Source of the DNA: Frateuria_A sp035943815
GTDB lineage: Bacteria > Pseudomonadota > Gammaproteobacteria > Xanthomonadales > Rhodanobacteraceae
NCBI RefSeq assembly: GCF_035943815.1
Contig: NZ_DASZBU010000014.1
Location: 229,161-293,160 of the forward strand
DNA length: 64,000 nucleotides
Reading direction: 5' to 3'
The notes under the pieces are model-generated. The model was not told the DNA's origin and made no database searches. It saw only the letters and a program-made list of their open reading frames with translations. The position numbers and the translations under genes were made by a program. The stretch's first letter is position 1. Each line of letters starts with the position of its first letter. Below are positions 25,652 to 33,535 of this stretch, piece by piece.

Positions 25652-25793
25652 CGGAACGGCGGTGACCAAAGGTGTGCGTGGTCGGCGTGCAAGCGGGCGA
25701 CGCCGATGCAATGGCCCGCTAGTTCGGGAACTCGTTGCCCACGCCGAGTCTCTCCCCGACGGTGGAAGGGCCGGGGGCGTGCCATCGGGGCGT

Positions 25794-26909
25794 TCAGAAC
25801 AGGTCGACGCTGCCGGTGCTCACCGCCTCCGCCGCCAAGTCGCCACGCGCGACCAGCTGCTCGTAGCCGTAGGTGCGGTTGCGACCGTGTTCCTTGGCGT
25901 AATAGAGCGCCTTGTCCGCACGGTCGATCACCGATTCGGGATAGTCGCCCGCTGCCGCCAGCGCATAGCCCACGCTCACGGTCACGCGGCCTACCTGCGG
26001 GAGCACGCAGTTGGCCACGCGCTCGCGGAAGCGCTCCAGGGCACCGCGCACTTCCGCCTCGTCGTGCCCGCTGAGCAGCACCACGAACTCTTCGCCGCCG
26101 AAGCGGAACAGCACGTCGTCCTGGCGGAAGCAGGTGCGCATCTGCTGCGCCAGCAGCAGGATCACTTCGTCGCCGTAGATATGGCCGTAGGTGTCGTTGA
26201 TGCGCTTGAAATGGTCGATGTCGAAGATCGCCAGCCACACCGCCGGGGTACCAGGGCCCGGCGCGCGGCGTTCCTGCGGCCGGCGCGCGACGGCGACCGG
26301 TCGGAACATCCGTTGCAGGTGCCGCTCGAAGGTGCGCCGGTTGTACAGGCCGGTCAGTTTGTCGCGCTCGCTCTCGTTGAGCAGGGTTATGTAGTTGGCG
26401 TAGATCCGCGCGAAGCCCTCCGCCAGCGCGCGCGCGCCGTCAAGCGTGGAGTGGCTCTCCAGCTGCAGCGCCCCCAGCGCGCGGCCTTCGTGCAGGATCG
26501 GCACGTACAGCCGATGGCAGCTGTCCTCGCCGGCCACGACGTGACTGCGCTGGCTGTCCATGCAGTGCCAGACCGGCTGCAGCGAAGGGTCCCGTTCGTC
26601 CGGGTCGCACGCGCCGACGGCGAACTCGCCGGTCGCGTCGGCGACGCAGCGCACCAGGCTTTCCAGCCGGCGGCCATCCGCCGCACGCTTGCACAGCAGC
26701 ACCTCGCGCGCTGGCGCCAGCTCCGCCAGCGACAACGCCAGGCTGTGGTCGAGCGCATCGATGTCGCGGTGGTGGGTGAAGGAAGCGACCGAATCGAGCA
26801 GCCGGGCGTGTGCCTGCAACGGGACCGGCCGCGGCAGCAGGGAGGCCACCGGCAGCGCCCGTGCCAGGCCGCTCGCTTCTTGCATTCCAACCTCGTATGC
26901 CACGGACAT
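25794..26909 (-). CDS. Diguanylate cyclase with GAF-like sensor domain
   Basis: Makes the second messenger c-di-GMP from GTP. It has 371 residues: a GAF-like domain (about 45-170) and a GGDEF domain (about 182-360). The active-site motif is GGEEF at 271-275, a functional variant. The inhibitory I-site RxxD is intact as RQDD (262-265), exactly five residues before it, so product inhibition is expected. FDIDHFKRINDTYGH (229-243) carries the metal aspartate and nucleotide contacts. No membrane segments. ATG 26909 is preceded by GGGAGA; a longer start at 26978 adds an arginine-rich stretch without a ribosome site. It is convergent with the thr operon. Confidence 0.93.
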   Translation of the reverse strand: MSVAYEVGMQEASGLARALPVASLLPRPVPLQAHARLLDSVASFTHHRDIDALDHSLALSLAELAPAREVLLCKRAADGRRLESLVRCVADATGEFAVGACDPDERDPSLQPVWHCMDSQRSHVVAGEDSCHRLYVPILHEGRALGALQLESHSTLDGARALAEGFARIYANYITLLNESERDKLTGLYNRRTFERHLQRMFRPVAVARRPQERRAPGPGTPAVWLAIFDIDHFKRINDTYGHIYGDEVILLLAQQMRTCFRQDDVLFRFGGEEFVVLLSGHDEAEVRGALERFRERVANCVLPQVGRVTVSVGYALAAAGDYPESVIDRADKALYYAKEHGRNRTYGYEQLVARGDLAAEAVSTGSVDLF

Positions 26910-27073
26910 GCCGTCTCCCGGCGCAGCCCGCCGGCGTGCGGCGGATCGCCGGTTGTATCGGCCGGCGGGTGTGGACACTTGAGCTTGCCCGCGCCCGCTG
27001 CCCGGACCGGCCCGTTTGCACGCGCTTGACGGCGCCTGCGCAAGGCTGGTGCACCCATCCGATGGAGCCTGTC

Positions 27074-27244
27074 ATGCCCAACAACCCCCAGCATCCGGAG
27101 CCGCCGATCGCGCAGCCCGGCAAAATGCGGCCCGACGAGGAGATCCGCAGCCCTGGCAGCGCCAACCCTGCACGCGACGCCGACAGCGATCCCCTGGGCA
27201 GCCCGCTGGAACGGGACGATCCGCTGGAGCCGCCGCCGCTGTAA
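27074..27244 (+). CDS. Small proline- and acid-rich hypothetical protein
   Basis: A 56-residue reading frame with GGAG six bases before ATG 27074; another ATG lies at 27062. The product is full of Pro, Asp, Glu and Arg (PDEEIRSPGSANPARDADSD in the middle), without hydrophobic or structured segments, so probably disordered and cytoplasmic. I do not recognise a family. It lies between the diguanylate cyclase promoter region and ubiA. Coding status rests on the ribosome site and skewed composition only. Confidence 0.5.
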   Translation: MPNNPQHPEPPIAQPGKMRPDEEIRSPGSANPARDADSDPLGSPLERDDPLEPPPL

Positions 27245-27341
27245 TAGGAGTCCCTCCAGGGACGCCCCCGGTACGGCCGGAGAGCAGGCAGCGTGCGGGG
27301 CGTCAGCCATCGCCGCGGGCCGCCGGGCTAAACTCCCGCGC

Positions 27342-28355
27342 ATGGCTCCTCCTTCCCGCAAGCGCCAGCGCCGCACGCAACCGCCGGCGGCCAGGCCGCG
27401 CACCTCCTCGGCCCCTGCAACGCCGGTCCGGCCGGCGGACAGTTCCACCCGCGCCACCCGCGTGCTCGACGCACTGCTGCGCCCGCTGCCGCCCCGCTGG
27501 CGCGAAAGGGCGACCGACTATCTCGTGCTCACCCGCATGGATCGCCCGATCGGCGCGCTGCTGCTGCTGTGGCCGACCTGGTGGGCGCTGTGGCTGGCCG
27601 CGGGCGACTTTCCGCCCTGGGGCGCGCTGGTGATCTTCACGCTGGGCGTGTTCGCCATGCGCTCGGCCGGCTGTGCAATCAACGACTACGCCGATCGCAA
27701 GCTCGATCCGCAGGTGGCACGCACCGCGGGGCGGCCGATCGCCAGCGGCAGGGTGAGCCCGCGCGAGGCGCTGGTCGTGTTCGGCGCGTTGCTGGCCTTC
27801 GCCTTCGTGCTGGTGCTGTTCACCAACGTGCTGACGATCAGGCTGTCCTTCGCCGGCGCCGCACTGGCGGCGGTCTATCCGTTCACCAAGCGTTGGACCT
27901 ACCTGCCGCAGGTGGTGCTGGGCGCGGCGTTCGGTTGGGCCATCCCGATGGCCTTCGCCGCGGTGTCGAGCACCGTGCCGCCACTCGGATGGCTGCTGTT
28001 CCTGGGCAACATCCTGTGGTCGGTGATCTACGACACCGAGTACGCGATGGTCGACCGCGACGACGACCTAAAGGCCGGAGCCAAGTCCACCGCGATCCTG
28101 TTCGGCGATGCCGACGTGCCGATCCTCGGGATGCTGATCGGCACCTTCCTGCTGGCCATGCTGTTCGTGGGCCAGCGCGCCGCGCTGGGCTGGCCTTACT
28201 GGCTGGCCCTGCTTGCCGCCGCGGGCCTGTTCGGCTGGCAGCTGTGGCTGGTCCGCCGCCGCGACCGCGACGCCTGCCTGGCCGCTTTCCGCCACAACAA
28301 CTGGGTGGGACTCACGCTGTGGGTGGGCATCGTGCTGGCGCTGGCGGTGAAATAG
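27342..28355 (+). CDS. ubiA: 4-hydroxybenzoate polyprenyltransferase
   Basis: Inner-membrane prenyltransferase of ubiquinone synthesis, joining the polyprenyl chain to 4-hydroxybenzoate. It has 337 residues with about eight to nine helices. The two Asp-rich Mg-diphosphate motifs are present: NDYADRKLD (114-122) and the later DTEYAMVDRDDD. The first about 50 residues (arginine, proline and threonine rich) extend beyond E. coli UbiA and may be a disordered cytoplasmic tail; a downstream start is possible but no better ribosome site is seen. Confidence 0.94.
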   Translation: MAPPSRKRQRRTQPPAARPRTSSAPATPVRPADSSTRATRVLDALLRPLPPRWRERATDYLVLTRMDRPIGALLLLWPTWWALWLAAGDFPPWGALVIFTLGVFAMRSAGCAINDYADRKLDPQVARTAGRPIASGRVSPREALVVFGALLAFAFVLVLFTNVLTIRLSFAGAALAAVYPFTKRWTYLPQVVLGAAFGWAIPMAFAAVSSTVPPLGWLLFLGNILWSVIYDTEYAMVDRDDDLKAGAKSTAILFGDADVPILGMLIGTFLLAMLFVGQRAALGWPYWLALLAAAGLFGWQLWLVRRRDRDACLAAFRHNNWVGLTLWVGIVLALAVK

Positions 28356-28573
28356 GCCCTGAGCAGCCATCCAGCCGCGGGTGCCCAGGGCGGGGATCGC
28401 CGGCGGGCGCGATCGGGCCGCCGCTGGCGAAGATCTCGGTGACCGCGGTGGCGACCACTCGTCGGCGTCAGTGGGCTTCCTGGGAGGAAATAGACGACCG
28501 CCACGCGATGAGGACGCCTGGGCTCGCCGGTGCGTGAGAGCGGCCAGCACCACCAGCACCCGGCAGATGGCCG

Positions 28574-29299
28574 CTAGCCCGATCGACCCGGTGTGGGCGC
28601 CCGCGCCAGCGCCCACACGTCCACGCGCTGCGCTCCGGCGCGCTTCAGCGCGCGGACGCATTCGGCCAGGGTGGCACCGGTGGTCATGACGTCGTCGAGG
28701 ACGGCCACGTGGGAGGGCAACGCGTGCCCGGTGCGCACGGCGAAGGCGCCGCGCACGTTGCGCCGGCGCGCGGCCGCATCCAGTTCACTCTGCGCCGCGG
28801 TGGCGCGGGCACGCACCAGCAGGCCGTACCGCACCCGCACGCCGAGACTGCGGCCAAGCGGCCGAGCCAGCTCCAGCGCCTGGTTGTAGCCGCGCTGGCG
28901 CAGGCGGGCACGGTGCAGCGGTACCGGCAGGATCAGCGCAGGCTGCTCGGCCGGCGACGGCAGACGGCGCCACAGTTCGGCCAGCGCGCGACCGGCCGCC
29001 AGGTCGCGGCCGAACTTGAAGCGCGCCTCCAGCCGGTCCAGCGGCCAGCCATAGCGGAACGGTGCCCAGGCCGCGTCCCACGGCGGCGGCCTGCGCTGGC
29101 AGGCGCCGCACAGGGCGGCAGGGCTCGCCAGCGGCAGTGCACAGCGCGCGCAGCAGCGGGTATTGCGGGGAAGCTCGGCGGCGCATGCCGCACACAGGTC
29201 CAGCCTGTCCGCACCAGCGTCCCCGCAGAGCAGGCAGCGCCATGGCAGCAGCCAGCGGTTCAACCGGCGCCATGCCTGCAGTGGCGCATCCATGCGCAT
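28574..29299 (-). CDS. comF: ComF family phosphoribosyltransferase-like protein
   Basis: ComF/GntX-family protein linked to DNA uptake and use in naturally transformable bacteria, 241 residues. The N-terminal zinc-ribbon cysteines (CLLCG, CAAC, CCARC, CGAC, within residues 22-70) are followed by a phosphoribosyltransferase fold with the PRPP loop VAVLDDVMTTGATL. Start ATG 29299 has GGGGAG at 9 bases. It begins 6 bases after the upstream small membrane-protein gene, so the two are co-transcribed. The 218 bases beyond its stop, up to ubiA, contain no gene I can recognise. Confidence 0.9.
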   Translation of the reverse strand: MRMDAPLQAWRRLNRWLLPWRCLLCGDAGADRLDLCAACAAELPRNTRCCARCALPLASPAALCGACQRRPPPWDAAWAPFRYGWPLDRLEARFKFGRDLAAGRALAELWRRLPSPAEQPALILPVPLHRARLRQRGYNQALELARPLGRSLGVRVRYGLLVRARATAAQSELDAAARRRNVRGAFAVRTGHALPSHVAVLDDVMTTGATLAECVRALKRAGAQRVDVWALARAPTPGRSG

Positions 29300-29305
29300 C
29301 GGTGA

Positions 29306-29512
29306 TCACTCCCCGGGTTTGTAGAGGGCCGCGTCGAGGATCGACCACAGATGGATGAGCCACCCCATCCAAACGATCCACAAAGCGATCGCCAGCACGA
29401 ACATCAGGATCGCCTTGAGCAGCCGCCCCTGCACCAGCTGGCCCAATCCCGGGATGAAGAAGCTGCACACCGCGGCGATCACGTTGCCGGTGCTGCCCTG
29501 CCCTGCGCTCAT
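29306..29512 (-). CDS. Small two-helix membrane protein
   Basis: A 68-residue protein with two hydrophobic helices: VIAAVCSFFIPGLGQLVQG and AILMFVLAIALWIVWMGWL. The first, with its PGLGQ turn, resembles the TM2/SHOCT-associated small-membrane-protein families found as conserved hypotheticals. No function can be assigned. It is upstream of and tightly linked to comF, and divergent from bioB across a 139-base gap carrying a BirA-like palindrome. Confidence 0.75.
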   Translation of the reverse strand: MSAGQGSTGNVIAAVCSFFIPGLGQLVQGRLLKAILMFVLAIALWIVWMGWLIHLWSILDAALYKPGE

Positions 29513-29571
29513 CGTGGCTCTCCGCTGGAAGTGGTCCGCGTGATGGTAGCGGACGGCACGGGCTCCGCCCC

Positions 29572-29602
29572 GTCAACCAGAATCGCATGCCGTTCGGTTG
29601 AC
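29572..29602. promoter_or_regulatory. BirA-like operator upstream of bioB
   Basis: Inverted repeat GTCAACC-N17-GGTTGAC (29572-29578 and 29596-29602). It matches the core half-sites GTmAACC/GGTTkAC reported for BirA operators of gammaproteobacteria, with a slightly longer spacer than the typical 14-16. It overlaps the -35 of the candidate bioB promoter, as expected for biotin repression. It requires a BirA with an N-terminal DNA-binding domain elsewhere in the genome. Confidence 0.6.
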
Positions 29603-29626
29603 ACACCCCGGAGGCGCTTCCACACT
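29598..29626 (+). promoter_or_regulatory. Candidate bioB promoter
   Basis: Perfect TTGACA (29598-29603), a 17-base spacer and CACACT (29621-29626). The -35 forms the right half of the BirA-like palindrome. Transcription would begin about 20 bases before the bioB ATG. Confidence 0.5.
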
Positions 29627-29651
29627 GTCCCATTCCCCGCGGAGTTCCTGC

Positions 29652-30653
29652 ATGAGCGCCTCTCCCATCCGCCACGACTGGACGCGTGCGGAGGTCGCCG
29701 CGCTGTTCGCACTGCCGTTCAACGACCTGTTGCATCGCGCGCACACGGTGCACCGCGCGCACCACGACCCGAACGCAGTCCAGGTGTCCACACTGCTTTC
29801 GATCAAGACCGGCGGCTGTCCGGAGGATTGCGCCTACTGCCCACAAGCGCAGCGCTACCAGACCGGCGTGAAGGCCGAAAAGCTGATGAGCGTGGAAGCC
29901 GTGCTCGAACGCGCGCGGGCCGCGCGCGACGCCGGCGCCAGCCGCTTCTGCATGGGCGCGGCCTGGCGCAACCCGAAGGACCGCGACGTGGCCAAAGTGG
30001 CGCAGATCGTCAGCGCGGTGAAGGCGCTGGGCCTGGAGACCTGCGCCACGCTGGGCATGCTGACCGGCGAACAGGCAGGCACTCTCAAGCAGGCGGGGCT
30101 GGACTACTACAACCACAATCTCGACAGCGCGCCGGAGTTCTACGGACAGATCATCCACACGCGCGAGTACCAGGACCGGCTGGACACGCTCGGCCACGTG
30201 CGCGAGGCGGGCCTGAAGACCTGTTGCGGCGGCATCGTAGGCATGGGCGAGTCCCGCGAGCAGCGCGCCGGCCTGCTGCAGGCGCTGGCCAACCTGCCCG
30301 AGCATCCGCAGTCGGTGCCGATCAACCGGCTGGTGCAGGTCGAGGGCACGCCGCTGCACGGCACGGCCGCGCTGGACCCGTTCGAGTTCGTGCGCACCAT
30401 CGCCGTGGCGCGCATCCTGGTGCCCGCCTCGATGGTGCGCCTGTCCGCCGGCCGCCAGCAGATGGACGAAGCGGTGCAGGCCTTGTGCTTCCACGCCGGC
30501 GCCAATTCGATCTTCTACGGCGAGAAGCTGCTGACGACCGGCAATCCCGACGTCGACGCAGACCGGGCCCTGTTCGCGCGGCTGGACCTGCATCCGCTGG
30601 AGATCGTCGAGCATTCGGGCACGGTGCACGCCGACATCTGCGAACCTGCCTGA
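29652..30653 (+). CDS. bioB: Biotin synthase
   Basis: Radical-SAM enzyme inserting sulfur into dethiobiotin, 333 residues. The [4Fe-4S] motif is CPEDCAYC (C56, C60, C63), followed by the YNHNLDS and CCGGIVGMGE segments that bind substrate and the [2Fe-2S] cluster. ATG 29652 has GGAG seven bases upstream; a start at 29598 would lie inside the BirA-like operator. First gene of the biotin operon bioB-bioF-trhO-bioH-bioC. Confidence 0.97.
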   Translation: MSASPIRHDWTRAEVAALFALPFNDLLHRAHTVHRAHHDPNAVQVSTLLSIKTGGCPEDCAYCPQAQRYQTGVKAEKLMSVEAVLERARAARDAGASRFCMGAAWRNPKDRDVAKVAQIVSAVKALGLETCATLGMLTGEQAGTLKQAGLDYYNHNLDSAPEFYGQIIHTREYQDRLDTLGHVREAGLKTCCGGIVGMGESREQRAGLLQALANLPEHPQSVPINRLVQVEGTPLHGTAALDPFEFVRTIAVARILVPASMVRLSAGRQQMDEAVQALCFHAGANSIFYGEKLLTTGNPDVDADRALFARLDLHPLEIVEHSGTVHADICEPA

Positions 30654-30666
30654 TGCCATATCCATT

Positions 30667-30790
30667 CCCTCTCCTCCCGTCAGCGGGGGAGGGCCGGTAG
30701 AGGGGGAGGCTTTTGGCCCACTCATGACCACCGAAAAAGCAAAAGCTTCCCTTTCCCCAGCCCTTCCTCCCGGCGCCGCCGTGGGGGAGG
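30667..30790. repeat. REPIN-like double palindrome spanning the bioF start
   Basis: Two inverted REP-like units: CCCTCTCCTCCCG-loop-CGGGGGAGGG (about 30667-30693) and CCCTTCCTCCCG-loop-GGGGGAGGG (about 30761-30791). Between them a 16-bp stem pairs 30700-30715 with 30740-30755 (four G-U pairs). The bioF ATG (30724) sits in the 24-base loop, and the GGGGGAGG that would serve as ribosome site is in the stem. The same CTCTCCC core occurs at four other intergenic places in the window. Confidence 0.7.
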
Positions 30791-31983
30791 GAGTCGCGCG
30801 TGCCAGCCTGCTGCAACGCCTGGCCATCCAGACGTCCGAACGCGCGCACGCCGATCTGCTGCGACGCACCCGCACCGTCGCCCACGCCGAGGGCCCCTGG
30901 CTGGAGATCGGCGACCGCCGCCTGATCTGCTTCTGCTCCAATGACTACCTGGACCTGGCACGGCACCCTCAGCTGATCGCTGCCTTCAAGCGCGTGGCCG
31001 ACGACGAAGGCGTGGGCAGCACTGCCGCGCACCTGGTCTGCGGCCACCGCCGCGAGCACGCGCAACTGGAGGAAGCGCTGGCCGAGTGGACCGGGCGCGA
31101 ACGAGCGCTGCTGTTCTCCACCGGCTACATGGCCAACCTGGGCGTGATGCAGGCGCTGCTGAGCCGCGGCGACCTGTGCGTGCAGGACAAGCTCAACCAC
31201 GCCTGCCTGCTCGATGGCTCCGCGCTCGCCGGTGCCACGCTGCGCCGCTATCCGCATGGCGATGCGGCGGCGGCCGCACGCCAGCTCGCCGGCGACCCGC
31301 AGGCGGCCGCGCTGCTGGCCACCGACGGCGTGTTCAGTATGGACGGCGACCGCGCGCCGCTGCGCGAACTGGCGGCGCTGTGCCGGCGCGCCGGCGCCAC
31401 ACTGATGGTCGACGATGCGCATGGCCTGGGCGTGCTCGGCCCCGAAGGCGCCGGCAGCGTCGCCGAGGCTGGCCTGGGGATGCGCGAGGTGCCGGTGCTG
31501 ATGGCCACACTGGGCAAGGCGCTGGGCACACATGGCGCCTTCGTCACCGGACCGGCGCCGCTCATCGAGGGCCTGATCCAGTTCGCACGCACCTACGTCT
31601 ACACCACCGCGATGCCGCCCGCGCTGGCCGCCGCTGCGCTCGCGGCAGTTCGGCTGGCGCGCACGGACGGCTGGCGGCGCGACCGGCTCGCCGCACTGAT
31701 CGCCCGCTTCCGCGACGGCGCCACGCAGCTGGGCCTGCCACTGGCCGCCTCGGACACGCCGATCCAGCCCCTGCTGCTGGGTGATGCCGCTTCCGCGCTG
31801 GCCGCAGCAAAGGCGTTGGAGGCGCGCGGCCTGCTGGTCGGCGCGATCCGACCGCCCACCGTGCCGGCCGGCCAGGCGCGCCTGCGCATCACGCTGAGCG
31901 CCGCGCACGAGGAGGAGCACGTCGACCGCCTGCTCGACGCACTGGCGGCGCTGCCGCGGGCCATCGGCGACCGGCCGGTATAA
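30724..31983 (+). CDS. bioF: 8-amino-7-oxononanoate synthase
   Basis: PLP enzyme condensing pimeloyl-ACP with alanine, 419 residues. FCSNDYLDLA near residue 62-71, HNHACLLDG-type and DDAHGLGVLG segments, and the PLP lysine K265 in LGKALGTHG identify it. The protein has an odd N-terminus: about the first 23 residues (MTTEKAKASLSPALPPGAAV onward) are encoded by a REP-like palindrome and have no counterpart in typical BioF, which starts close to the LLQRLA segment. No better start with a ribosome site is visible downstream in frame; an in-frame GTG lies at 30781. The stop TAA is embedded in a TATAAT. Second gene of the biotin operon. Confidence 0.94.
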   Translation: MTTEKAKASLSPALPPGAAVGEGVARASLLQRLAIQTSERAHADLLRRTRTVAHAEGPWLEIGDRRLICFCSNDYLDLARHPQLIAAFKRVADDEGVGSTAAHLVCGHRREHAQLEEALAEWTGRERALLFSTGYMANLGVMQALLSRGDLCVQDKLNHACLLDGSALAGATLRRYPHGDAAAAARQLAGDPQAAALLATDGVFSMDGDRAPLRELAALCRRAGATLMVDDAHGLGVLGPEGAGSVAEAGLGMREVPVLMATLGKALGTHGAFVTGPAPLIEGLIQFARTYVYTTAMPPALAAAALAAVRLARTDGWRRDRLAALIARFRDGATQLGLPLAASDTPIQPLLLGDAASALAAAKALEARGLLVGAIRPPTVPAGQARLRITLSAAHEEEHVDRLLDALAALPRAIGDRPV

Positions 31984-32009
31984 TCGCCGGCTCACCGTCG
32001 CCGTCTCCC

Positions 32010-32765
32010 ATGATCGTCAACGTCGCCGCCTACCGTTTCGTTCCGCTCGCGGACCTGTCCGCGCTGCGTGGGGTCCTGCAAGCGCGCGCCGAGGCGCTGG
32101 CGCTCAAGGGCACCATCCTGCTCGCACCCGAGGGCATCAACCTGTTCCTCGCCGGTAGGCGCGAGAGCGTGGACGGGTTCCTCGACTGGCTGCGCGAGGA
32201 TGCGCGCTTCGCCCACCTGCCGGTGAAGGAATCGCTCTCCGAAACGGTGCCCTTCGGCCGCCTGCGCGTGCGAATCAAGCGCGAGATCATCACCTTGCGC
32301 GCGCCGGTGGCGCCACACCAAGGGCGCGCACCCGCGGTGGATCCCGCCACGCTCAAGCGCTGGCTCGACCAGGGCCGTGACGACGCCGGCCGCGAGGTGC
32401 TGCTGCTGGACACGCGCAACGCCTACGAAACCGATGTCGGCCGCTTCACCGGCGCCATCGACTACCGCATCGCGAGCTTCACCGCCCTGCCCGGCGCTGT
32501 GCTGGCCGATCGCGAACGCTACCTAAGCAAGACCGTGGTCTCGTATTGCACCGGCGGCATCCGTTGCGAGAAAGCCGCGCTGCACCTGTCCGCGCTGGGC
32601 GTGGGCGAGGTGTTCCAGCTCGAGGGCGGCATCCTGAAGTACCTGGAAGAGACGGACGGCAGCCACTGGGAAGGCGGTTGCTTCGTGTTCGACGGGCGCG
32701 GCGCGGTCGACAAGGACCTGCAGCCCACTGCACTGCCTGCAGTGAAAACCGAGAGCGCCGCATGA
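32010..32765 (+). CDS. trhO: tRNA uridine(34) hydroxylase, rhodanese-like (TrhO/YceA)
   Basis: Rhodanese-domain protein of the TrhO (YceA) family, which performs oxygen-dependent 5-hydroxylation of wobble uridine in tRNA. It has 251 residues: an N-terminal ferredoxin-like domain containing GTILLAPEGINLF, then a rhodanese domain with LLLDTRNAYE. The active-site loop CTGGIRCEKA places the catalytic cysteine at 180 and the second at 186. It sits inside the biotin operon and is coupled to bioH by an ATGA overlap. A TATAAT at 31979-31984, without a recognisable -35, might add a local promoter. Its role with biotin genes is not obvious. Confidence 0.92.
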   Translation: MIVNVAAYRFVPLADLSALRGVLQARAEALALKGTILLAPEGINLFLAGRRESVDGFLDWLREDARFAHLPVKESLSETVPFGRLRVRIKREIITLRAPVAPHQGRAPAVDPATLKRWLDQGRDDAGREVLLLDTRNAYETDVGRFTGAIDYRIASFTALPGAVLADRERYLSKTVVSYCTGGIRCEKAALHLSALGVGEVFQLEGGILKYLEETDGSHWEGGCFVFDGRGAVDKDLQPTALPAVKTESAA

Positions 32766-33535
32766 CCCTGCACATCGACCCGCTCGGCCACGGCCCGCAG
32801 CCGCTGGTGCTGATCCACGGCTGGGCCATGCACGGCGGCATCTTCGCGCCGTTGATCGAGGCACTGGCCGACCGCTGCACGCTCTACGTCGTCGACCTGC
32901 CCGGCCACGGTCATTCGCGCCATTGCGGGCTGCCGCTGGAGCCGCACGCCATTGCCCGGGCGATCGCCGCGGCCACGCCGCCGGCGCCTTGGCTGGGCTG
33001 GTCGCTGGGCGGCCTGGTCGCGCTCACCGGCGCGCTGGACGATCCCACCCACGTGCGCGGCCTGGCGATGCTCTGCGCCACGCCGAAGTTCGTGCGCGAC
33101 GAAAGCTGGCCGCACGGCAGCGACGCCGCCCTGGTGCACCAGCTGGCGCTGGACCTGGAAACCGGCTACCACGCCACCATCGAGCGCTTCCTGGCGCTGG
33201 AGGCGATGGGCAGCGCCGATCCAAAGGCCGAGCTGCGCCGCCTGCGCGCGGAAGTGTTCGAACGCGGCGAGCCGGGATTGCGCGTGCTGCAGGAAGGCAT
33301 CGGCCTGCTCGAGCGCAGCGACCTGCGCGACCGCCTGGCCCGGCTGCAGGTGCCCAGCGTATGGATCGCCGGGCGTCGCGACCGGCTGGTGCCGCCCACG
33401 GCCATGGCCTGGTCGGCTGCGCAGTGCGGCGGCCGCTTCGTGGAAGTACCGCATGCCGGCCACGCCCCCTTCATCGGCCACGCAGACGCCGTCACCGCGG
33501 CGCTCGAGCCCCTGTTCACGGAAACCCCGGCATGA
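32762..33535 (+). CDS. bioH: Pimeloyl-ACP methyl ester esterase
   Basis: Alpha/beta hydrolase that removes the methyl group from pimeloyl-ACP methyl ester, ending the BioC-BioH route to pimelate, 257 residues. It has the oxyanion segment LIHGWAMHGG, the nucleophile elbow GWSLGG, the acid in AGRRDRLVP and the histidine in PHAGHAPF. It overlaps trhO upstream and bioC downstream, each by four bases, so stoichiometric coupled translation is likely. The short BioH form is expected where bioC is adjacent. Confidence 0.95.
   Translation: MTLHIDPLGHGPQPLVLIHGWAMHGGIFAPLIEALADRCTLYVVDLPGHGHSRHCGLPLEPHAIARAIAAATPPAPWLGWSLGGLVALTGALDDPTHVRGLAMLCATPKFVRDESWPHGSDAALVHQLALDLETGYHATIERFLALEAMGSADPKAELRRLRAEVFERGEPGLRVLQEGIGLLERSDLRDRLARLQVPSVWIAGRRDRLVPPTAMAWSAAQCGGRFVEVPHAGHAPFIGHADAVTAALEPLFTETPA

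Noticed and set aside
25652..25793. A REP-like element in CTCTCCCCGACGG...GGGCCGGGGG near 25750
   Set aside because: The inverted arms are too degenerate to pair well, so it was not listed as a repeat.
28356..28573. A possible gene remnant between ubiA and comF
   Set aside because: Several open frames exist on both strands, but none gives a recognisable protein segment or a ribosome site.
31979..31984. TATAAT at the bioF stop as a proven trhO promoter
   Set aside because: No -35 at 16-18 bases upstream; kept only as a possibility in the trhO note.
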